From Holophagales bacterium (lineage in GTDB: Bacteria > Acidobacteriota > Thermoanaerobaculia > UBA5066): 64,000 bases of DNA. How positions within the stretch are numbered: the stretch's first letter is position 1; each line of letters starts with the position of its first letter. Both the position numbers and the translations under genes were made by a program. The stretch is from NCBI GenBank assembly GCA_016716705.1, contig JADJVF010000016.1:1-64000 (forward strand), given 5' to 3'. The notes beneath the pieces were generated by a model that searched no databases, was not told the DNA's origin, and saw only the letters and a program-made list of their open reading frames with translations. Positions 36,015 to 45,512 of this stretch are shown one piece after another.

Positions 36015-38345
36015 TCAGCGGTCCTCGTCCTCCGGACCGCGTTCGCGCGGCTCGGGGACTCGCTCGAAATCCTCGGTGGCGCCGCCCTTGACGAACTGCT
36101 CGGCCGCCTTCTGTACGCGGCGGCGAGCCTGGTCGAGGAAGAACGCCTGGGAGTCGATCGCGGGCTCGCCGCGCCCCGGGTGGCACCGCTCGTACGTCCC
36201 GTCGGAGCGAAGCGCCCGGGCTTTCACGTTGTCGGCCATCAGGACGTCGAAGGCGTCGGAGAGCTGCCGCCCCAGGTCGACGTCGACGATCGGGAACGAA
36301 GCCTCGACGCGCCGGAAGAAGTTGCGGGGCATCCAGTCGGCCGACGAGGCCCAGACCTCCGGCTCGCCGCCGTTCTCGAAGAGGAAGAAGCGGCTGTGCT
36401 CGAGGAAGCGGCCGACGATGGAGCGGACCCGGATCGTCTCCGAGACGCCGGGGAGGCCGGGAACGAGGCAGCAGACGCCGCGGACGATCAGGTCGATCGG
36501 CACCCCGGCCTGGGAGGCTTCGTAGAGAGCCTCGATCGTCCCCCGGTCGACGAGGGCGTTCAGCTTGGCCCGGATGCGCGCGGGCCGTCCCGCGCGGGCG
36601 TGCGCCGTTTCCCGCGAGATCCACTCCCGAACGGTCCTGTGCATGTCGCGCGGGGCCGTGATGAGCCGGTTGTAGCTCGTCCGCGTCGCCAGGCCCGTCA
36701 GCGTGTTGAAGAGGCGCGTGGCGTCCTCGCCGAACTCGGGACGGCAGGTGAGGAGGCCGAGGTCGGTGTAGACCTTCGCCGTCGCCGGGTTGTAGTTGCC
36801 CGTGCCGAGGTGGACGTAGCGGCGGATCTCGTCCTTCTCGCGCCTCACGACGAGGGCGATCTTGGCGTGCGTCTTCAGGCCGACGACGCCGTAGACGACG
36901 TGGATGCCGGCGCGCTCGAGCGCCTTGGCCCAGACGATGTTGTTCTCCTCGTCGAAGCGGGCCTTCAGCTCGACGAGGACGGCCACCTGCTTGCCGTTCT
37001 CGGCCGCGCGGATGAGCGCGGGAATGACCGGCGAGTCGGAGCTCGTCCGGTAGAGGGTCATCTTGATGGCGAGGGTCTTCGGGTCCTCGGCGGCCTCCTC
37101 GATGAGCTCGACGACGGGGCCGAACGAGTCGTACGGGTGATGGAGGAGGATGTCGCCCTGGCGGATCGCCTGGAAGATCGACCCGTCGGGGGGGCCGAGC
37201 GGCGCGGGGAGCGCCGGTGTGAACGGGGCATCCTTCAGATCCCGCCGGTCGAGCCGTACGAGGGCCATCAGGTCGGAGGCTCCCAGGATCCCGGCGATCT
37301 CGTAGATGTCGGAATCGGAGACCTCGAGCTGCCGCATCAGGAGCTTGCGCATCCGCTTCGGCGTCTTCGGGGTCACCTCGACCCGGACGACCGCCCCGAA
37401 CCGCCGCCTCCGGACCTCCTGCTCGATCGTGGCGAGGAGGTCGGAGGCCTCGTCCTCCTGGATCTCGATGTCGGCGTCGCGCGTGATCCGGAAGAGATAC
37501 GAGGCGAGGATCTCGAGGCCGGGGAAGAGCTCGTCCAGGTTCGCCTGGACGAGGCTCTCGAGGAGGAGGAACTCCGCCCGTCCGGCCTTGACCTTCTTCT
37601 TCCCCTCGACGATCGCCCGGAGGGAGAGGAGCCTCGGGATCGCCGGCGGCATCTTCACGCGGGCGAACTTCACCTCGCCCGTCTCCGGGTTCTTCGTCTC
37701 GATGGCGAGGTTCAGCGAGAGGTTCGAGAGGAACGGGAAGGGGTGCCCCGGGTCGACCGCGAGCGGCGTGAGGACCGGGAGGACGTTCCGCCGGAAGTAC
37801 CCCCGGGCGGCCTCCTTCCGTTCCTCGTCGAGCTCCTCCCACGAGACGATGGAGATTCCCGCGGCCGCGAGGCGTGGGAGGAGGTCTTCATGGAGGCAGG
37901 CCGTCTGCTCGGCCTCCATCGCGAGGACTCCCTTCCTCACGAGCATCAGCTGTTCGCGCGCCGTCAGCCCGTCGTCCGACTTCTCGGACAGGTCGGCCGA
38001 GAGCTGGTCGCGCAGGGCCGAGACGCGGATCATGAAGAACTCGTCGAGGTTGCTCTCCGAGATGCAGAGGAACTTCAGGCGCTCGAGGAGGGGCCACCCC
38101 TCGTCGCGCGCCTCCTCGAGGACCCTCTGGTTGAAGTCGAGCCAGGAGAGCTCGCGGTTCAGCAGCGGCGTGTGCGGTGCGGCGGCGGGAGTGGCGTCGG
38201 CCTCGGCTCCTGACGGGGGGTCGTTCTCCTCGGGCGGCGCCGGAGAATCGTCTTCCGGGGCGGACGGTTCGAGGAGAAGCGGATCGGGCTCGACGAGGAC
38301 GTCGGCGTTTCGCTTGCGGCGGGGGCGCTGCTCGTGGCGGATCAC
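36015..38345 (-). CDS. ppk: Polyphosphate kinase PPK1
   Basis: A 776-residue enzyme that makes polyphosphate from ATP. A 60-residue acidic, proline-rich N-terminal extension precedes the conserved start LLNRELSWLDFNQRVLEEA. The phospho-histidine is in RYVHLGTGNYNPATAKVY, the second histidine in IVGRFLEHSRFFLFENG, and DILLHHPYDSFGPVVELIEE is also present. GTG start at 38345 with GGAG eight bases upstream, 20 bases after glmM. Polyphosphate serves as a stress and phosphate reserve. The N-terminal extension looks disordered and is unusual. Confidence 0.95.
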   Translation of the reverse strand: MIRHEQRPRRKRNADVLVEPDPLLLEPSAPEDDSPAPPEENDPPSGAEADATPAAAPHTPLLNRELSWLDFNQRVLEEARDEGWPLLERLKFLCISESNLDEFFMIRVSALRDQLSADLSEKSDDGLTAREQLMLVRKGVLAMEAEQTACLHEDLLPRLAAAGISIVSWEELDEERKEAARGYFRRNVLPVLTPLAVDPGHPFPFLSNLSLNLAIETKNPETGEVKFARVKMPPAIPRLLSLRAIVEGKKKVKAGRAEFLLLESLVQANLDELFPGLEILASYLFRITRDADIEIQEDEASDLLATIEQEVRRRRFGAVVRVEVTPKTPKRMRKLLMRQLEVSDSDIYEIAGILGASDLMALVRLDRRDLKDAPFTPALPAPLGPPDGSIFQAIRQGDILLHHPYDSFGPVVELIEEAAEDPKTLAIKMTLYRTSSDSPVIPALIRAAENGKQVAVLVELKARFDEENNIVWAKALERAGIHVVYGVVGLKTHAKIALVVRREKDEIRRYVHLGTGNYNPATAKVYTDLGLLTCRPEFGEDATRLFNTLTGLATRTSYNRLITAPRDMHRTVREWISRETAHARAGRPARIRAKLNALVDRGTIEALYEASQAGVPIDLIVRGVCCLVPGLPGVSETIRVRSIVGRFLEHSRFFLFENGGEPEVWASSADWMPRNFFRRVEASFPIVDVDLGRQLSDAFDVLMADNVKARALRSDGTYERCHPGRGEPAIDSQAFFLDQARRRVQKAAEQFVKGGATEDFERVPEPRERGPEDEDR

Positions 38346-38365
38346 GCGTTTCGCTCCTTCACCCT

Positions 38366-39699
38366 TCAGGCGGGCACGCCGACGGCCTGGCGCAGCGCGC
38401 CCGCCAGCTCGCCGGCGATCGACTCGACGGTCCCCGACTCGACCCCCTCGACCATGACCCGGGCGAGGAGCTCGGTCCCGGAATACCGGACGAGGATGCG
38501 GCCGCTCCCGGCGATCCGCTCCTCGGCGTTCGTCATCAGGCCGGCGAAGCCCGGGATGCTCTCGAACGGGACTCTCTCCCGGACCTTCACGTTCACGAGG
38601 ACCTGGGGCGCCCGGACCAGGCGCGGTCCGGCGGCCAGGGGGACGCGGGTGGCCGCGACGGAGGCGGCGACGTGGAGGCCCGTCAGGGTCCCGTCACCGG
38701 TCGTCGTCAGGTCGGCGCGGATGAGGTGCCCCGACTGCTCGCCCCCGAGGAGGGCGTCGAAGCGGTCCATCTCCTCCACGACGTACCGGTCGCCGACGGC
38801 GGCGCGGACGAGCCGGATTCCGCGGGCTGAGAGTGCCTCCTCGAGCCCCCAGTTCGACATGACCGTTCCCACGACGGTGTCGGGCTTGCTGCCCTCGCGC
38901 TCGAGCTCGAGCGCCCAGAGGAGGAGGACGTCGTCGCCGTCGAGGACTCGGCCCTGCCCGTCGGCGAGCATCGCCCGGTCGGCATCGCCGTCCAGGGCGA
39001 GGCCGAGGTCGGCCCCGGCTTTCACGACGGCCGCGGCCATCGCATCAGGGTGGAGGGCGCCGCAGCCCTCGTTGATGTTGCGACCGTCCGGGGAGACCGC
39101 GCCAGGGGGATCACCTCGGCACCCGCCCGCCGGAATGCCTCCGGAGCGACGCGAAACGCGGCTCCGTTCGCGCAGTCGACGACGATCCGGAGGCCGTCGA
39201 GCCGGGCCGGGAGCGTGTCGACGAGGTGGGTCTCGTAGAGATCGGCGAGCGCCGGGTCTTCCGGAACCTCGATCGGCGCCACGGCCTCGGCCGTCGAGAT
39301 GAGCTTCTCGATCCGGGCCTCTACGGCATCGGGGAGCTTCTTCCCCTCCCAGGAGAAGATCTTGATCCCATTGTCGGGCCAGGCGTTGTGCGAGGCCGAG
39401 ACGGAGATCCCCGCATCGGCGCCGAGCGCCTTCACGAGGTGGGCGACGGCGGGCGTCGGGACGACGCCCGCGAAGCGAACCTCGGCGCCGACGGCGCGAA
39501 GCCCTCCCGCCAGGGCCGCCACGATTCCGGGCGAGGAGACGCGGGTGTCGCAGCCGACGACGACCGAGAGCGTTCCCGTCCGGCCCCTGTCGCGGAGCGA
39601 AACGGCGAGGGCGGCGCCGATTCGCGAGACGGTGGCCGGGTCGAGCGGGTATTCGCCGGCCTTGCCACGAATCCCGTCAGTGCCGAAAAGGGAACGCAT
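38366..39699 (-). CDS. glmM: Phosphoglucosamine mutase GlmM, one frameshift in the sequence
   Basis: Converts glucosamine-6-phosphate to glucosamine-1-phosphate for peptidoglycan and LPS. The N-terminal part opens MRSLFGTDGIRGKAGEYPLD and carries the catalytic serine in GISVSASHNAWPDNGIK. The frame breaks near 39096-39103; the continuing frame would read SPDGRNINEGCGALHPDA and then LGLALDGDADRAML (metal loop), DALLGGEQSGHLI (sugar loop) and RILVRYSGTE (phosphate loop). Net shift is minus one or plus two bases, giving 443-444 residues, the family norm. Essential gene, so probably a sequence error. Downstream of folP, upstream of ppk. Confidence 0.92.
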
Positions 39700-39779
39700 G
39701 TACCGCGGAGTTTACGTAACCGGCGTCGAGATGGCTCTGGAAGCTGTTTCGGGAGGGGGCAGGCCGCGGTCTCTGGCCG

Positions 39780-40673
39780 TTACGGGCCCGCTGCCGGGCC
39801 CGCCGCCACCAGGACTCTCACGAGCCGCAGGGTCTCCTCGACGTCATGAACCCTGAGGAGGAGCGGATTGCGGCCCCGGAGTCTCTCGACGGCGACGGCG
39901 CAGGCGGCGAGGGACTCGGGGAGCCGCTCGGCGGGCGGCCTGCCCGAGAGGGAGCCGAGGAAGGCCTTCCTCGAGGCGCCGACGACGATCGGGACCCCCT
40001 CCGGCGCGAGGAGAGCGAGGCCGGCGAGGAGGGCGAAGTTCTGCTCGGGGGTCTTGCCGAAGCCGAGGCCGGGGTCGACGAGGATGCGGTCGGGCCGGAG
40101 ACCGGCGACGAGTGCCCGGCGGCGGGCCCGCGCGAGGTCGGCCGCGACGTCGGCGACGACGTCGGGACCGAACAGGGATGCCTCGAACGTCGTCGCCGGG
40201 ACGCCCCGCATGTGGTTCAGGACGATCGCCGCGCCCCTCTCGGCGACGAGGTCGAGGAGCCCGTCAGGCGGGTCGAGCCCCGTGACGAGGTTGACGACGT
40301 CCGCCCCCGCGTCGAGGGCGCGGCGCGCGACCTCCACCCGCCTCGTATCGACGGAGATCGGGATCGAGGGGCGTGCGGCGCGAAGCCCTTCGACGACGGG
40401 AAGGACTCGCGCGAGCTCCTCGTCGACCGTGATCTCTCCCGCACCGTCTCCGTACGCGGCGCCGCGCGGACGGGTCGACTCACCGCCCACGTCCAGGATC
40501 GCAGCGCCCGCGTCGGCGAGGCGAAGGCCCGCCTCGACGGCGGTCCGGGGCGTTGCGAAGCGCCCGCCGTCGGAAAAGGAGTCGGGGGTGACGTTCAGGA
40601 TCGCCATCACGCCGCCGGCTGGGCCGAAGTCGAGCCGCCGGTCGGCAGTGAGCGGGAGCGGGCGAAAGGTCAT
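39780..40673 (-). CDS. folP: Dihydropteroate synthase FolP
   Basis: A 297-residue TIM-barrel enzyme joining p-aminobenzoate to the pterin pyrophosphate in folate synthesis; the target of sulfonamides. Motifs: VMAILNVTPDSFSDGGRF near the start, ILDVGGESTRPRGA, IPISVDTRRVEVARRAL, and ILVDPGLGFGKTPEQNFALL with the pterin-binding residues, then GASRKAFLG. All active-site blocks are intact. It lies in the common bacterial order ftsH...folP...glmM, here with a zinc-ribbon gene between ftsH and folP. Confidence 0.95.
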   Translation of the reverse strand: MTFRPLPLTADRRLDFGPAGGVMAILNVTPDSFSDGGRFATPRTAVEAGLRLADAGAAILDVGGESTRPRGAAYGDGAGEITVDEELARVLPVVEGLRAARPSIPISVDTRRVEVARRALDAGADVVNLVTGLDPPDGLLDLVAERGAAIVLNHMRGVPATTFEASLFGPDVVADVAADLARARRRALVAGLRPDRILVDPGLGFGKTPEQNFALLAGLALLAPEGVPIVVGASRKAFLGSLSGRPPAERLPESLAACAVAVERLRGRNPLLLRVHDVEETLRLVRVLVAAGPAAGP

Positions 40674-40717
40674 CGGGCGCAGCCTCCGGGGTCGGAGTCT
40701 AGCGAGGCCTCAAGCCC

Positions 40718-41440
40718 TCAGGACGCGCGAGGGGCGAGGTCATCGAGCCGGGCTCGGGCATCCCGCGCGAGGGCCGCGTTCCCTCGCGCGGGCGCCACGG
40801 CCAGGAACTTCTCGTAGCTCGCCGCCGCGCGGCGCGGCCGGCCGGCGGCCTCGGCGCATCGCCCTTCCAGGTAGACGGCCTCCACGGCGGCCGGCGCGTG
40901 GCGGAGCAGCGCCCTGAGCGCGGCGATCGCGCCGTCGAGAGGAGCGTGGCCGAAGCGCTCGGCGTGGGCGACGGCGGCTCGGGCATAGGCGAGGACGGCG
41001 GGAGGGTGAAGCGGCGCCTCCGCGAGGGCGCGGGACGCGTCGGCGAGCGCCCGGGCGATTCCCCTGTCGCGGCGGTAGACGCGACGGCAGGAGAGGCATC
41101 TCACCGCGGCGGCGTCGAGGCGGAAGCCGAGCGTCTCGTACCAGTGCTTCTGCTCGCGCGCCGAGAAGACGAACGGCGCGCCGCAGTCGCGGCAGGTCCG
41201 GTCGGCGTCGACGTAGAAGTAGCGCGGGACCTCGCAGCAGAAGAGCTGGCGCCGCGGGTCGCCGCGGACCGCGCCGGCGGGGAGGTCGGGCCGGTAGTCG
41301 GGGTCGTACGTCCAGGCGGGGCCGGACAGTCCGGAAGCGCCGGGGCCCGGGAGGAGCGGGACCTCGCCAAAGAGCCGATGACGCCGGGTCCGTTTCGTCG
41401 GGCTGCGACTCGGAACAGCGGCTCCCGGGCGCGCTTCCAT
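40718..41440 (-). CDS. Zinc-ribbon protein with TPR-like C-terminus
   Basis: A 240-residue soluble protein. Residues about 80-130 hold a Cys4 zinc ribbon: CRDCGAPFVFSAREQKHWYE followed by VRCLSCRRVYRRDRG. The aromatic KHWYETLGF between the two knuckles is characteristic of the probable-zinc-ribbon family. The C-terminal 110 residues are alanine-rich helices with a TPR-like repeat (AVYLEGRCAEAAGRPRRAAA). Start ATG at 41440, after the ftsH terminator, so it probably has its own promoter and may lead folP (44-base gap). Biochemical role unknown. Confidence 0.65.
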   Translation of the reverse strand: MEARPGAAVPSRSPTKRTRRHRLFGEVPLLPGPGASGLSGPAWTYDPDYRPDLPAGAVRGDPRRQLFCCEVPRYFYVDADRTCRDCGAPFVFSAREQKHWYETLGFRLDAAAVRCLSCRRVYRRDRGIARALADASRALAEAPLHPPAVLAYARAAVAHAERFGHAPLDGAIAALRALLRHAPAAVEAVYLEGRCAEAAGRPRRAAASYEKFLAVAPARGNAALARDARARLDDLAPRAS

Positions 41441-41459
41441 GCGGCCCGGAAGACGGAAC

Positions 41460-41485
41460 GGCCCGCTCCGTGTGCGGAGCGGGCC
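41460..41485 (-). terminator. Terminator after ftsH
   Basis: A perfect 11-base-pair stem (41460-41470 with 41475-41485) with a TGTG loop, 29 bases downstream of the ftsH stop on the minus strand. The next gene starts just beyond. Confidence 0.8.
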
Positions 41486-41514
41486 AGGAGGTACGCGAAG
41501 GATGACGGGCTTCT

Positions 41515-43449
<1,935 letters not shown>

Positions 43450-43520
43450 AAGGTCACCCTTCCCGGCAGTTCAGGGCGCCGGGTGGCCCCGCGGAGTGTC
43501 AACGGAGCGGCTCATCACGT

Positions 43521-44084
43521 TCAGCCCCGGACGACCTTGATCGGTCCGGTGGCCTGCGCGAAAGGAGAGTCGCCGGGCGTCCTCACTTTCGCGATGAACG
43601 GGAAGTTTCCCCCTTCGCCGGCGAACTCCATCCCATACCCGACGAGAACGCCGTCCTCGGACGGGAACAGAACGTAGTCGACGAGGAGTGAGCTCTTCCG
43701 CTCCTGGGGTCGGTCGACGATGGCGGCGAAGCGGATCGAGGTCGGCCCCTCCTCGCGCAGCTGGTCGGCGAGGTAGCTTTCGATGATCCCGCTCCGGATG
43801 ACGTCCTTGAGGATGATGATGTCTGCCCCGCGGACGTTGAACGGCGTGACGAAGTGGAAGTCGACGATCTCTTCCTCGCCGCCGCGGATGACGTCGATGT
43901 ATTCGAGGCGGACCGAGCGGGGGAGCGTGCGGGCCAGGTCGGAGGCAAACAGCGCGCCTCCCTTGAGGATGGCGATCAGGACGATCGGGGTCTCGGGGAA
44001 ATCGCTCGAGATCCTCTGGCCGATCGACTGGACGCGGTGGGCGATCTCGGCCGGCGAGAACCGCTCGTCATAGAGAAGGTTCAT
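43521..44084 (-). CDS. hpt: Hypoxanthine-guanine phosphoribosyltransferase-like protein
   Basis: A 187-residue type I phosphoribosyltransferase, in the position normally held by hpt between tilS and ftsH. It opens LLYDERFSPAEIAHRVQSIG and has the PPi loop ILKGGALFASDLART, as in HGPRT. However, the PRPP-binding segment reads ADIIILKDVIRSGII, where family members have an acidic pair and a further aspartate (VEDIIDTG-like). Here a lysine and an arginine replace two acidic residues. Purine salvage is the default assignment, but reduced or altered catalysis is possible. Start overlaps the tilS stop (ATGA). Confidence 0.8.
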   Translation of the reverse strand: MNLLYDERFSPAEIAHRVQSIGQRISSDFPETPIVLIAILKGGALFASDLARTLPRSVRLEYIDVIRGGEEEIVDFHFVTPFNVRGADIIILKDVIRSGIIESYLADQLREEGPTSIRFAAIVDRPQERKSSLLVDYVLFPSEDGVLVGYGMEFAGEGGNFPFIAKVRTPGDSPFAQATGPIKVVRG

Positions 44085-45094
44085 GGTAGCAGTCTAGCAG
44101 GGGGCGTCAGGCGAACCGTCAATCGGTCCACGGCGATCCGGCGGCCGGCGAAGGCCTCGCGGAAGGCAGGCTCCCCGGCGGCGAGGCGCTCGAGGACCCG
44201 GTCCACCTGAGCTCGTCCCGGGCGGCGGCCGTTCCCCCCGGCAGCCCGGACGAGCAGCCGGCCGGCCGACTCCCGGTCCAGGCCCGCCAGAAGCGCCCGG
44301 GGCCACGGCCCCTCGAGCGGGACGGCGTGGGAGGCGAGGGCGCCGTCGACCCGGGCGTCGATCCCGTCCAGGCGCCTCGTAAGTGCCTCCGCGGCGCGGC
44401 CGAGCCGAGCGGTGACCCCGGGCCATCGCGTCTCGAGGCCGGGGAGGACGCGGTGGCGGACCCGGTTCCGCGCGAACCGCTCGTCGGCGTTCGAGGCGTC
44501 CTCCCGCCACGGGATCCCCTCCGCCCGGAGGAAGTCCCGGAGCTCCCCACGCCAGAAGGGGAGGAGAGGCCGGACGACGCCATCGGACCTCCGGGCACGG
44601 ACGCCGCCCCGGGAACGGCCGAGCCGCCGTTCGAGGTGGAGGAGAACCGTCTCGGCCTGGTCCTCCAGGGTGTGCCCGGTCGCAAGGAGCGTCCCGGGGC
44701 CGAGGTCGCGTCCGAGCGCCAGGAGCGACTCGTACCGGAGGCGCCGGGCCGCGGATTCCAGGCTTTCCCCTGAGCGGCGCAGCTCGCGCACCGGGAAGCT
44801 CCGGAAGACGAAGGAGAGGCCGAGCGCGGCGGCGAGGTCCGCCGCGGCGCGAGCGTCCCGGTGGCCCTCGGCTCCGCGGAGCTGGTGGTCGACGTGGAAA
44901 CCGAGGAGGGGGATGCCCCTGCGCTTCGCCTCCCCGGCGAGGAGGACGAGCAGGGCGGTGGAATCGCCCCCGCCCGAACAGGAGGCGACGAGGGCCGTCG
45001 CCCCGTCCAGGAGGCCGGAAGCCGCGAGGTGACGGGAGAAGGCGTCGCGCAGGAAACCAGGCCCCGGAGAACCGGGGGAGGAGTCGTTCGGCAC
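44081..45094 (-). CDS. tilS: tRNA(Ile)-lysidine synthase TilS
   Basis: A 337-residue N-type ATP pyrophosphatase that converts the wobble C of CAU-anticodon tRNA(Ile) to lysidine. The PP-loop is ASCSGGGDSTALLVLL (the usual SGGxDS), followed by GFHVDHQLRG, the catalytic LLATGHTLEDQAETVLLHL, and NADERFARNRVRHRVLPGLE. The C-terminal domain is short compared with E. coli TilS. GTG start at 45094, 38 bases downstream of the tRNA gene on the same strand. It is coupled to hpt by a four-base overlap. Confidence 0.92.
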   Translation of the reverse strand: MPNDSSPGSPGPGFLRDAFSRHLAASGLLDGATALVASCSGGGDSTALLVLLAGEAKRRGIPLLGFHVDHQLRGAEGHRDARAAADLAAALGLSFVFRSFPVRELRRSGESLESAARRLRYESLLALGRDLGPGTLLATGHTLEDQAETVLLHLERRLGRSRGGVRARRSDGVVRPLLPFWRGELRDFLRAEGIPWREDASNADERFARNRVRHRVLPGLETRWPGVTARLGRAAEALTRRLDGIDARVDGALASHAVPLEGPWPRALLAGLDRESAGRLLVRAAGGNGRRPGRAQVDRVLERLAAGEPAFREAFAGRRIAVDRLTVRLTPPARLLP

Positions 45095-45132
45095 CCGCGG
45101 ATGGTAGGCGAGACGGGACGGCTGGTGAGAGT

Positions 45133-45208
45133 TGGTGGCGATGGGCGGACTCGAACCGCCGACACGGGGCTTATGAGACCCCCGCTCTACCGACTGAGCT
45201 ACATCGCC
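45133..45208 (-). tRNA. tRNA with CAU anticodon, probably elongator tRNA-Met
   Basis: A full cloverleaf on the minus strand: acceptor GGCGATG pairing with CATCGCC, D arm GCTC/GAGC, anticodon loop CTCATAA on a 5-pair stem, 5-base variable region GTGTC, T arm GGCGG-TTCGAGT-CCGCC, discriminator A and an encoded CCA (45133-45135). Acceptor and D arm resemble elongator tRNA-Met. The CAU anticodon also fits tRNA-Ile2, the TilS substrate, and tilS lies next to it. The acceptor lacks the C4-G69/C5-G68 pairs of E. coli tRNA-Ile2, favouring Met. Confidence 0.93.
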
Positions 45209-45263
45209 ACGAGCCGGCCGCAGAGCCGCGAATGGTACCAGACTCGGGAGCTATGATATCGGC

Positions 45264-45485
45264 ATGACCCTCGAGAATGAAGGCGGCGACGCCCCGGGCG
45301 AAGTCTGCGGGCGTTGCGAGCGGATCTGCGAACCGGGCGAGCTGGAGAAGTGCCCCGTGTGCGGCCACGTCTTCTGCCTCTACTGCGTCTACCGGGTCGG
45401 CTCCCGGAATTACTGCAGCCGGGCGTGCGGCGATTCGTTCTTCTTCGGGGACGCCGACGACGACGAAGACCTTCCCGAGGAATGA
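45264..45485 (+). CDS. Small cysteine-rich zinc-finger protein
   Basis: A 73-residue protein with ten cysteines in paired knuckles: CGRCERIC, CPVCGHVFCLYC and YCSRAC, a treble-clef/RING-like or MYND-like arrangement that should bind two zinc ions. The C-terminus is strongly acidic (DADDDEDLPEE). ATG start at 45264. It is divergent from the tRNA and 27 bases upstream of the DUF2339 gene, so the two may be cotranscribed. A regulatory or protein-binding role is plausible but not shown. Confidence 0.65.
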   Translation: MTLENEGGDAPGEVCGRCERICEPGELEKCPVCGHVFCLYCVYRVGSRNYCSRACGDSFFFGDADDDEDLPEE

Positions 45486-45512
45486 CGTCGGCGGTCGCAT
45501 GAGGTTCGTCTA

